A stretch of 14,864 nt of DNA from Beroe ovata (Eukaryota > Ctenophora > Nuda > Beroida > Beroidae): positions 64,255-79,118 of the forward strand of contig CAMPET010000243.1 of the NCBI GenBank assembly GCA_946803715.1, given 5' to 3'. Numbering within the stretch: position 1 is the first letter of the stretch; every line of letters starts with the position of its first letter. Below are positions 6,846 through 14,864 of the stretch, in pieces. Under the pieces are notes generated by a model. That model was not told where the DNA came from. It saw nothing but the letters and a program-made list of their open reading frames with translations, and searched no databases. The translations under genes were made by a program, and so were the position numbers.

Positions 6846-8400
6846 CTCTGCCTATAATATAAGCTTTTACTCATTGTCAATCCTTTGTCGTTGGCTGCAC
6901 AGCTGACGATGAAAAATGAATGGAAAATGCCATTGAATTGTAAAGTTATCACAAAAAAATGAATGATGCTACTTTGTGCTGTAGTGAAAAAATTCCTGAA
7001 CTCATCCTAGACCTTGCCTCTAAACTTCGACACCAATTCGAGCCCTTACTGCAACCAACACTTTCTTAAAAGCTCAAATCTATTATCAGATTGAGGATAA
7101 TATTTTCACGAATATTAAAAAATCCATCCTTGGTAGAAAGCTAATCCTTGGTCAAAGGAAAGATTGAATACTGTGGCTACTGGGTGCTGCACTTCCAGAC
7201 CCCTGCTTTGATTTTTAATTTTCTCAACTCTGTCTACAATAGGGTCGACGATCACAAAAGGATTGGGTTTTAGCAGATAGGTAGGTACTTAAGATTTAGA
7301 AGCAAAAACGGTGTGGTTTCTGGGAAATGCGATCTTGGACTCCTTCAAATGATTGAGTTGGAGTAGTGAGTGTTTTGCAGCTGTCGCATGAAAGATCAAG
7401 AATTCAGAATTTCTGATAAGGCACAGATGCAGCAAGTGAAACAGTAATTGAAAATGAGTTAAAAACGTTTCAGTGTAGCATACACCATCTTCAGTTCTCA
7501 AAGTTGATTGTATAAAGTAGTGTTGCTAAGTTTTAAACCTACAAATCGTCTCCAGTTAAAGTTTATCCTCGACCAAAACCAAGGTAAAAACCTGTTACAT
7601 GTGGCTTCTGGGGGCTAATTGTGTTTCATATTTGCTTGTGTTTCATATGCAAAAATATGATAACTCTGTTAGCACAATTGAAATCTGGCATAAAATGGAG
7701 GATTAACTTTCAATTTAGGGAGGATAAGGATGCTGTTTTCTTACTTATATGAACCAATGCTGCATTCCTGATCCTGAACCATAAAACTTCCCTAAGCTTT
7801 CCCTACCCTTAACTTCTACTGGTTACTTTTGACCACCTTCTTACTCTCAACTGACCCCATGGTAACCACAATTTGACTGCTTTCCATGTCCTTACCTCAT
7901 TCTAACCATTTTCTTAATTGCTCCAACACTTCTTAGCACTGTTTGAACACTCATCAGGATTGTCTTTTGTTGTTTAAAGCACTCCAAATTATTAAAGACT
8001 AGATTAGAAAGTTATTACCAGGGGTCAGTAGTGTTCACCCAGGGAGAAGGATTTCATAACCCTATTCAAATGCTTGAAGATTGACTAAACATGGTAGTAT
8101 CATCATTGATATCATGACATCTCATTGTAGGATTCCTCCCTCCTGTCCCCAATGATGAAATCCTGCCAAGGAGGGTAGAAAGTAACCCTACAAGACATCT
8201 CTTGCAACCTAGCATTGTGCAACCAGCAAAACAGTGGAAAGGTGGAACACCCAATGTGAACTAAGCTGGGACAAGCAGTCTCAATTATATTTTGTTAAGT
8301 GACACTTGAAAAGATGTGCACTGCTTCAAATTGATGACATACTATGAGAATTTTGGCAGCAAAACTTAACAAATAACCCTTCAAAATGGCTCTTACTAAA
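6846..8400. other. Intergenic, no gene recognised
   Basis: AT-rich sequence upstream of the LOTUS-Tudor start codon. Only short reading frames occur (for example 7289-7501 and 8066-8254, minus), with no motif or splice chain I recognise. The promoter and any 5' non-coding exon of the LOTUS-Tudor gene should lie here, but I cannot place them. Confidence 0.5.
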
Positions 8401-8600
8401 TCCATAGCCCTAATTTTATCACGTGACTTAGGTTTCTTCCGATTCCCGACCCATCCCAAACCCTAACCCTAACCCACAGGATACTTCCTAACCCTAACCC
8501 TGACTCTAACCCTAGTCCTGACCCAAACCCTAACCTGAGGGTTTGAAATGAGATTAAGTGGAAAAATGCCTGGTCATGTGACCAAATCAGTTTTTGCCCG
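8401..8600. repeat. Degenerate CCCTAA (telomere-like) tract
   Basis: Between about 8453 and 8540 there are clustered aaccctaaccct blocks mixed with ctgactctaaccctagtcctgaccc variants. The tract is flanked by tcacgtgac (8420) and gtcatgtgac (8573). Sequence is unique on both sides, so it is an interstitial repeat and not a chromosome end. It may be the core of a dispersed repeat family. Confidence 0.75.
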
Positions 8601-9039
8601 TAACTAGCCAGGAAAACATTTTAACCTACATCACATGGAGTGATTCGGAATCAGCGCCTAAACATACGTCAATTCATGTCTGTTTCACAGAAAAAGAGAC
8701 AGAAAAGAATTTTCAAAAAATTAGGGCAATGAATTTAGTATGAATGAAGCTTTTGACGATATTTTTGATGATGCATGATATTGCAAGGGTATCTAGCTCA
8801 GAGCATAGTTATTTCCTTGGGTTTAAGTCATCATTCACAGAAACACAAGATTTTGAATGGTCCAACTATTACATGTATCTCATCAACTGACTTATTTGGA
8901 GTGGTAAACATTCTGAATTTAGCCAAGAACAACTATTAGCTCTTTATTTGTTGAAATACANATTCTCATTTCAGATTGGTATATCCCGAACTTTGTGTCT
9001 CATTCCATTTGCCATTTCACAGAATATGCCCTAAAGGTA
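8601..9039. other. Non-coding stretch with an assembly N at 8961
   Basis: AT-rich sequence without a reading frame of note. The single N at 8961 has no duplicated flanks that I can see, unlike those at 890 and 13053, so it may be a gap or an ambiguous base. Confidence 0.5.
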
Positions 9040-9285
9040 AATTTGCCCACATGGGCAAAAATGCCAAGCACAATTCACCAGATCCCACTTGACGTGGACG
9101 AGCAGAAACACCATAAGTCCCTCTTGTCAGATGTTACCTGACCTGTTTCTCGCGCACGCGCGCCTTCATCGGCCTTCGATGAAGGCGCGCGCGCCGCGCG
9201 CGAGAATTTGAGGTCAGATAAAATCTGACAAAGTCCCTCATCCCTGTGGGGGAAATTGCCCATAGGGGCATGAATGCCACTCACA
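9040..9285. mobile_element. Foldback/MITE-like element with a long imperfect palindrome
   Basis: The arms at about 9124-9177 and 9178-9231 are reverse complements over roughly 50 bp: ttgtcagat...acctgacc...tctcgcgc...gcgcgccttcatcg against its complement. Centre: gcgccttcatcggccttcgatgaaggcgc-type fold. Direct repeats flank it: aagtccctc at 9115 and 9231, and, further out, related taaatttgccca/gaaattgccca with nearby atgcca (about 9040-9066 and 9250-9280). There is no coding capacity. This fits a non-autonomous foldback element, with the outer repeats possibly marking an older, larger insertion. Confidence 0.65.
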
Positions 9286-9464
9286 CCCAAGCAGAATTTT
9301 TAAATGAAAAAATATAAAACTATAGAATTTAGTCCAATTTCCCGATCGCAAGTGAATTTCGAATTGACTTTTACTTTTAGGTCGATTGCGGGCGACGCGC
9401 ACTGACCTTGACAATTTAGTTTATTTTGCGATGCATAACCGCCGATTCAAGCACAAGCCATGAA

Positions 9465-9548
9465 ATATTTGCCCGGCGATGCTAGGCGGCCCAGCTGACG
9501 CGGCGCGCGCGCAATGAAATTCTCGACAGGGGCTATCATCGACAGCCA
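9465..9548. repeat. Dispersed repeat, copy 1 (about 84 bp)
   Basis: The segment contains ggcgatgctaggc, cccagctgacgcg, gcgcaatgaaattctcgaca and ggggctatcatcgacagcca. It matches 9868-9942 almost exactly except for short GC-rich indels. A third, more diverged relative (aaattctcgacactgtacg then tttatcatcga) follows at about 9590-9640. Confidence 0.88.
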
Positions 9549-9867
9549 ATGAAATATTGAAATTGAAAATAAGCTTGCGCCTCGCGCGCAAAACGAAATT
9601 CTCGACACTGTACGACAGGATTTATCATCGATTGACAACAATTCAATCAATCCATGAAAATCCTACAAAAGCGTCGCGCGCCATTCGCCGAATTCTGCGC
9701 TAGCATGTCCATGTCCGGGGGTGCTTATAATGCGTGGCTGGCCCGATTTTTGGTTTTGTGAATTTTGTTTTGTATTCTTCATTGTGTGTTCCATTGCAAT
9801 TGTGTGCTTCATTTGTCTGACGTTATCTGACCTCTGTTAGTCTGTTTCTTACATGCGTGAGAAACAG

Positions 9868-9942
9868 ATATTGCCTGGCGATGCTAGGCCCAGCTGACGC
9901 GAGCGCAATGAAATTCTCGACAGGGGCTATCATCGACAGCCA
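9868..9942. repeat. Dispersed repeat, copy 2 (about 75 bp)
   Basis: This is the second copy of 9465-9548 in the same orientation, 403 bp away, lacking the gcgg and gcgcgc insertions of copy 1. The two may be the ends of one element or two members of a short repeat family. No coding capacity is seen between them. Confidence 0.88.
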
Positions 9943-10441
9943 AAACAGATAGAATTGGACATTAGACTGATTACTTTTTGTTTCATTTATTTGACTTGGA
10001 TACTGTAATACCAGATGTTTACACGGACACTTTTTTGCAATTGGCTCAATAGCAATTGATTTCATGAATTTAATTTTCATTTTAACCATGACCATTGAAA
10101 AGCAAGTTTGCAGTCAAAATTTTCGCGAATTTTTTTTCCCAAGAGTATTCGTGAATATAAATTCCGGGTGAAAATTAAGGGCTTATAGTATGGTAACATG
10201 CAATAGATAGATGATGGACTCAAGTAGTCAAGAATATCACTGCTACTGACATCAAGTTGAGCACCTACAGTTACTTGAATTCTAGTCTTAAATTCTGTAG
10301 TCAATAGTGCCATTTGGTATGTTCACTACATGATGGTCCAACTCAGTGAGCTGATCCACCACTAATCTATTTATTATTGTAGGACCTAAAATCAATTAGT
10401 GTTGGATCATAATTATACCTGTCAATCTTCATGTCCCTCAG
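9943..10441. other. Non-coding stretch before the zinc-finger locus
   Basis: AT-rich sequence with stops in all frames around 10380-10395. The last 20 bp (tcaatcttcatgtccctcag) look like a 3' splice site for the exon beginning at 10442. Confidence 0.5.
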
Positions 10442-10807
10442 GTACTAACTTTATTGATCACTCTGTCTTTAGAATGAATGACCAGAATGCAACATCATGC
10501 TTATCAGGGCTAAACAGCAGTTGGAAACCGAACATCAGAAAAAATGACAGTAACAAGGATTACCCTCCAGTCATGTCAGCTGTTTGCTCAACTGCAACAG
10601 ATTATACCTCCAATAACACATTTATATCACCACAATATGCATGGGTGGAAGTGCCTTATACAAGTCTTATACCTACAGTTTGGTTTCCTTTACCAGTTAT
10701 AAATAGTTCCACTGCAGTGCTTGCAGAGAGCTGTCATGGTAAAACCAAACACAGTTATGGACATGAAGAAAATCTTCATACTGAAAACCAGAGATCTCAA
10801 TATGAAG
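10442..10807 (+). CDS. Putative upstream coding exon of the zinc-finger gene (disordered N-terminus)
   Basis: A 366-nt stretch starts after a good pyrimidine-rich cag acceptor and stays open to a weak donor (tatgaag/gtctga). An ATG at 10474 would begin MNDQNATSCLSGLNSSWKPN. The peptide is rich in Ser, Thr and Asn and shows no domain. If spliced to 11235, the leftover g plus gt gives Gly and the frame runs SQYEG-FEGSDK-MESSMCQLC into the zinc-finger exon, for about 350 residues in total from 10474. The support is the open frame and the matching phase, which could be chance. The alternative is that the zinc-finger protein starts at 11255 and this exon is unused. Confidence 0.5.
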
Positions 10808-10859
10808 GTCTGATGTAGATAATTTTCAGCAACAATTTTTTTAAACAATCAATGTAGGT

Positions 10860-11090
10860 CGGGGACCGTGTTGTGTGCGATTGGTTTTTCATCCTTATTT
10901 GGGAAAAAACGCAAAACTGACATTGACATTGATGCGCATTAATGCACGTTGCACTACCCCCATTCAACCATGCGCAATCGGAATCTTTGATATCGTACGC
11001 ACGTGTGAGAGGTCATGTGACTACGCCACGCACCCGCCATCTCGAATCTTATGCGATATTTCATTACTCATCTCACTGTTGCCTTCCTGG
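10860..11090 (+). promoter_or_regulatory. Candidate promoter with NRF1-, YY1- and CCAAT-like sites
   Basis: This is a CpG-containing patch in otherwise AT-rich sequence. It has an inverted CCAAT (attgg, 10880), gatgcgcatt (10931) and catgcgca (10969) resembling NRF1 half-sites, gtcatgtgac (11012) resembling a USF/E-box site, and ccgccatct (11034) resembling YY1. A donor-like cctg/gtaggg at 11090 could end a short 5' exon that splices to the acceptor at 11235. This would give a transcript starting translation at 11255. Motif matches were made by eye only. Confidence 0.4.
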
Positions 11091-11234
11091 TAGGGGAGGG
11101 AAATAAAGTGCCTGCCTAACAGGGTCGCAAGCACAATTATTGTTCCTTATGAAGTTCTTATTCTACCATAGGTAATTGTACAGTTAAGAGTAGTTTTCTC
11201 TGTAGAAATCTGTGCTCATCTTCATTTTTCTCAG

Positions 11235-11953
11235 GTTTTGAAGGATCTGATAAAATGGAGAGTTCTATGTGTCAATTGTGCAACAAGACGTTTTCCAGAC
11301 CCCAGTATCTGAAGAGACACATTGATAGTTGCCACAGCAAACAAAATACCAGTAAACATGTTTGCTCCCGGTGTAACAAGGCTATCAAGCGGCTTGACAA
11401 CTATCGTATTCATATCAAGAAGTGCTCCGAAGTAGAAGAGGAGCGAGTTCCAAAAGAGAAATGTCCCCAGTGTGAAAAGAGTTATTTCAGAAAGCAGGAA
11501 TTGGATAGACATATGAGATTGAATCATTCAGACAAATGCCTTCAAGTATGCGAACACTGCAGTTTCAAAACACCTTACCAAAACGTGATGAAGAGACATT
11601 TGCACAGTGTTCATAATAAGTACAAGTCGCTCTACAGATGCTCAATATGTTTGATTGATTTTAGGACGAGTTATGGGCTCACTAAACACAGGAAAGACAA
11701 GTGCACTTCAGTAGCTGACTCCAACTCATGCAAACTTTGCTGCATGAGATTCAAAACAAGGAATCTGTTCAAGGCACACCTAACTTCAGAGCATGCTGAT
11801 GCTGTAGCAACTTTTATAGAAAATGGTGTGGACGATGATGATATTCTGCAGTCGTTCAAAGTCGCCGACTTCATCCTGGACAGGATTGAAGTTTCTTCAG
11901 TGCCCCCAGAATTATCACCGACAGAAATACTCCTCAGTCTTGATGGTTCATGA
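11235..11953 (+). CDS. C2H2/C2HC zinc-finger protein, six fingers (main coding exon)
   Basis: The exon follows tttctcag. The first good ATG is at 11255 and gives 232 residues ending TGA at 11951-11953. Six fingers with CxxC-x12-H spacing occur in order: CQLCNKTF...HIDSCH, CSRCNKAI...HIKKC, CPQCEKSY...HMRLNH, CEHCSFKT...HLHSVH, CSICLIDF...HRKDKC and CKLCCMRF...HLTSEH (residues about 6 to 185). Fingers 2 and 5 end in Cys in place of the last His. Canonical TGEKP linkers are absent; the linkers vary and several are longer. The C-terminus is acidic with hydrophobic residues (VDDDDILQSF...LSPTEILLSL), which could be an activation region. It probably binds nucleic acid in the nucleus. I do not recognise an orthologue. 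The next gene begins only about 330 bp downstream on the same strand. Confidence 0.9.
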
Positions 11954-12285
11954 GGCAGTGTTTGTGCGTTTTTCATAGTTTTCGATATGTTGGATTATTT
12001 TCCATTTTTTTACTTCAGGGAGCTTATATTCTATACGATCGCGTTTCCACATGACATTGCAATTATGGTTCCGAATGATGATCATACTCACCCCCAGTTG
12101 ATCCTTGCTACATTTCTAGCTTACCTCCTACCCCGTCCCCCTTCCCTCTCCCTGTCCTCACATCCCCTCAACTCCCTCCTTCTCTCCCTCCACCTCATGA
12201 CTACACACCCAGATCATAGGAAATGTCGTGGTATGCCGGATGTAGACTGTCATACTGCTACCCCAGCCCAGCGTAGTGGAGTGGA
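11954..12285 (+). other. Spacer between zinc-finger gene and BLTP1, with a polypyrimidine tract
   Basis: The interval must hold the 3' end of the zinc-finger transcript and the 5' region of BLTP1. A C/T-rich tract runs from about 12125 to 12200. A tttttttacttcag acceptor-like site at about 12018 and gcgtag at 12276 could be 3' splice sites of upstream BLTP1 non-coding exons. A frame starting at the ATG at 12065 (MVPNDDHTHPQLILATFLAY) is open but I cannot connect it. No clear polyadenylation signal was seen. Confidence 0.45.
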
Positions 12286-14758
12286 ATGATAACTGCTCCC
12301 CTCATAGTTTCCCTTATCATCTCCAGTATATGGCTAGCGTACATTGCATTTTACAATGCCAGAGTGCAGGGCTGGGTGTTCACTTGGGTGCTCAGACATC
12401 TTGGATACATCAAGGATGCAGAGATCAAGTTTGGTATGTTGTAACACTCAATCTGTGATAATTCCAGCAGGATCTACTACCTATTACCTACCCGGTTATT
12501 GAACAATAGATTTTTCTCTCTGTTCTCACTCTCTCTCTCTCTTTTCCCCTAGGCTCGATCAGTGTCTCAATTCTGGGAGGGAAGGTAATGTTCAGAGAAC
12601 TGAAATACATTACCAAGGACTATTCACTGAGGTTAGTTGTGAGTTGCAATCCTGCGGCCCATCCCTCATTTTACATCGTATAGGAATAAATAAGTGTATA
12701 CTGTATAATTGTGTAGTGGACTGTGGAGTATATTGCATGATATACATAACGCGCAGTGTAGTGGGTCGCATATGCTGTATTCAATTCAATTCAGTATATT
12801 ACATGGATCAAAAGTGGAGAATATAGCGTGGAACATTAGGGAGTGATGGAAATAATAGAGCTTGTATTTTGTATCAAAAGTGTGTGTTGCTGAATGTATT
12901 GGGGTGTACTATGAACTATAACACTGTAAATGTGTTTGTGTGTACTGTGTGTGTGTGCTTGTGTACTGTGTGTATACTATACATAGTACATTGTACAATT
13001 GGATGTGTATACCGTATACTCATGTATAACATGGAATGGAGCGTGGTATTTGNGGGAGGGAAGGTAATGTTCAGAGAACTGAAATACATTACCAAGGACT
13101 ATTCACTGAGGTTAGTTGCAATCCTGCGGCCCATCCCTCATTTTACATCGTGTAGAAATAAATAAGTGTATACTGTTTTGTGAAGTGGATTGTGGAGTAT
13201 ATTGCATGATAACGCGCAGTGAAGTGGGTCGCATATACTGAATTCAAATCAGTATTTTATACCGTATGTATTGAAAGTGGAGAATATAGCGTGGAACATT
13301 AGGGAGTGATGGAAATAATAGAGCTTGTATTTTTTAAAGTGTGTGTTGCTGAATGTATTGGGGTGTACTATGAACTATAACCTCATAACACTGTAAATGT
13401 GTTTGTGTGTACTGTGTGTGTGTGTGCTTGTGTACTGTGTGTATACTATACATAGTACACTGTACAATTGGATGTGTATACCGTGTACTCATGTATAACA
13501 TGGAATGGAGCGTGGTATTTGTACCACCTGGAGACACACAATAGTTCACTTCGTCTCTATTGAGTGGTTATACACAACAATAATGCCTCATGATATAACA
13601 CACTCACACACACACACAGTATGATGTAAGGAGTAAGACAATACCTGATATGATGTACACACAAGTTATGAACCAAATAACGATATCAATCCGTAAAATG
13701 TCTAAATTGGCAACGAAATTCGACTAAAGTCTTATTTTTCATCCAGAATTTTCAGTACCTTATTCAGTACCTAATTGATGCAAACTATTGCTAGATTCTC
13801 GTTATCTTGGCATTATTCAATCACTGATAGGTAACTCCGTATTCTCAAGTAACGTGCTACCCCAAAACAGGAGCGTTGATGGAGCGTTCATCTTCAAGTG
13901 GTTTACTAGACTCTCCCCAGACGACATTAGTAGAGGTTAGCATTTACTTGGTATTCACATGTTGAACCTCACTTGGTGTTCACTTGGTATTCACTTGGTG
14001 TTCACTTGGTGTTCACTTGTTAAACAGTTTCAACTGGTGAACTTGACTTGGTGTTCACATACCTAGTGTTCACATGGTGAACCTCACTTGGTATTCACTC
14101 TGTATTCAACTGACAATGTGGCATGTGACATAATCCTTGTGTCTGTCTACTGACCAACAATGTTATCGACCTGGTCTACATGGTTTTTACGTAGATTGTT
14201 TAAACTTGAACATCGTGTTTTAAACATTGTGCGCACATGACTCTATAAGTATTATATATCAGGCATCATTCTGTACTGCAGGGTGTGTCACATGTGACAC
14301 CTGATACTAAGTGTATGATGACTTCCCCGTTTTCAGAGTCACAGACCTGGTCACTCTATCATATCATCTTCCAGAGTAGAGCTCTTCTAACACTTCATGG
14401 ATTGGAAATGCATGTTTACAACAGGTAGTACACACCCATGTTTCATACCTAACAGTGTACATCTGTAAAAGATATAGGATCGGAGTATTTTTGTACAATT
14501 TGCAGTATTTGCAGTATTTGCATTCATAAACCTGCCTATAATAATACCTAAACATTATACACTGGTTACATATTTTCCTTGATGTAGATTCTGTGTGATA
14601 CAGTCTAAATACTACATTGACAGAATTGTGACTGTATCACACTATCCTGACATCTGATTCCCACACAGAACTCAGCTATACGATGAATTGGAAAAAATCG
14701 CCAAGAAAGAAGTGGATGTCGGCATGCCCGAGGATAAACCAGTCCAAACTCCTACCTC
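12286..14758 (+). CDS. BLTP1: BLTP1 (KIAA1109/tweek/Csf1 family) N-terminus, five coding exons, continues to the right
   Basis: Coding exons are 12286-12433, 12553-12631, 13871-13935, 14337-14424 and 14669-14758. All are GT-AG with agreeing phases and give 156 codons. Residues 4-23 form a membrane segment (APLIVSLIISSIWLAYIAFY). Then come NARVQGWVFTWVLRHLGYIK, GSISVSILGGKVMFRELKYI, TKDYSLR, SVDGAFIFKWFTRL, LTLHGLEMHVYNR and TQLYDELEKIAKKE. These match, in order, the start of human BLTP1 as I recall it (ILSGKVM.RE.YYITED, IRIQDGFIIFRWW, FEFHVYNRSDLY). BLTP1 is a roughly 5,000-residue bridge-like lipid-transfer protein anchored in the ER and acting at contact sites. The start is the first ATG after an in-frame TAG; an acceptor-like gcgtag just before it leaves room for an upstream coding exon. 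The second exon is partly duplicated at 13054-13110 by an apparent assembly overlap, which should be ignored. Confidence 0.88.
12576..13052. repeat. First copy of contig-end overlap (BLTP1 exon 2 and following intron)
   Basis: From gggagggaaggtaatg inside exon 2, through the donor and into the intron, the sequence matches 13054-13520. It ends at the N after tggaatggagcgtggtattt. Exonic bases are identical between copies; intronic bases differ by scattered substitutions and small indels. Confidence 0.92.
13053..13053. other. Assembly gap placeholder (single N) between overlapping contig ends
   Basis: The sequence ending at this N recurs at 13500-13520 and the sequence starting after it recurs from 12576. 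Both limits of the duplication coincide with the N, as expected when two allelic contig ends were abutted instead of merged. Confidence 0.88.
13054..13520. repeat. Second copy of contig-end overlap, with partial exon 2 (13054-13110)
   Basis: It begins in mid-exon without any 3' splice site, so the exon fragment 13054-13110 cannot be spliced as it stands. It then follows the first copy to gcgtggtatttg and continues into new intron sequence. Differences include loss of a short tgtgagt-like insertion after the donor and a few changed bases in the gtgtgtactgtgtg stretch. Confidence 0.92.
13945..14110. repeat. 12-bp-type repeat array (ttcacttggtgt family)
   Basis: Imperfect units of ttcacttggtgt or ttcacttggtat are repeated about ten times, with some inverted-looking variants (ggtgaacctcac). 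The array lies in the intron between BLTP1 exons 3 and 4, starting about 10 bp after the exon 3 donor. Confidence 0.88.
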
Positions 14759-14864
14759 GTGAGTTATACCACCCTACTCGTGAGTTATACCACCCTGCTC
14801 GTGAGTTATACCACCCTACTCGTGAGTTATACCACTCTACTCGTGAGTTATACCACCCTACTCG
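14759..14864 (+). repeat. 21-bp minisatellite that re-iterates a 5' splice site
   Basis: Five 21-bp units, each starting gtgagttatacc and ending ctc, plus one base run off the window. The first unit begins exactly at the donor of BLTP1 exon 5 (acctc/gtgagt), so every unit repeats a strong ctc/gtgagt donor. Two units carry single substitutions. Reading into the array from exon 5 gives TCG TGA, a stop at the first codon. Confidence 0.95.

Noticed and set aside
8453-8540. True telomere
   Set aside because: The tract is short and degenerate and has unique sequence on both sides.
11231-11527. Antisense frame over the zinc-finger exon
   Set aside because: This is a shadow of the zinc-finger coding sequence, with no independent support.
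12276-12458. Frame MEWNDNCSPHSF... over the first BLTP1 exon
   Set aside because: A different frame gives the membrane segment and matches BLTP1 in order, with splice phases that agree over five exons.
1-14864. tRNA, rRNA, retrotransposon reverse transcriptase or transposase genes
   Set aside because: I looked for characteristic motifs and long frames on both strands and found none. A covariance-model or profile search was not possible here.

Overview
The window is eukaryotic and animal. It has split genes with GT-AG introns of roughly 80 to 1,100 bp, GT microsatellites and many intronic minisatellites. Protein families are metazoan: a LOTUS/Tudor germ-granule protein, a C2H2 zinc-finger protein, and the N-terminus of the lipid-transfer protein BLTP1 (KIAA1109/tweek). 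Allele-like copies of the same segments differ by a few percent, which suggests a heterozygous invertebrate, perhaps marine. The species cannot be named from the sequence. Four single N positions (890, 2901, 8961, 13053) look like gap placeholders.

Layout. Positions 891-6845 (minus strand) hold a LOTUS-Tudor gene, TDRD7-like. I could chain 17 coding exons whose splice phases all agree, giving about 665 codons. The order is LOTUS domain 1, a basic and Pro-rich linker with a KPAAAPY repeat, LOTUS domain 2, a Thr-rich segment, an extended Tudor domain with VFFVDYGN, an acidic linker, and the start of a second Tudor domain that is cut at the N at 890. Positions 1-889 are a second copy of its middle (equivalent to 3720-4697), ending exactly at that N. 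Positions 6846-10441 are intergenic or non-coding, with a degenerate CCCTAA tract, a long foldback element and a dispersed repeat pair. Positions 10442-11953 (plus) encode a six-finger zinc-finger protein on one exon, with a possible upstream coding exon that joins in frame. A CpG-containing promoter-like stretch lies between them. From 12286 to the right edge (plus) are the first five recognisable coding exons of BLTP1. Its second exon is duplicated around the N at 13053, almost certainly an assembly overlap. The fifth exon's 5' splice site is re-iterated five times by a 21-bp tandem repeat running off the window.

The three genes have no evident joint function: a piRNA/germ-granule scaffold, a putative transcription factor and an ER contact-site lipid-transfer protein. 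I see no convincing novel gene system. The most useful observations are the two contig-end duplications, which would corrupt automatic gene models, and the tandem-repeated splice donors.
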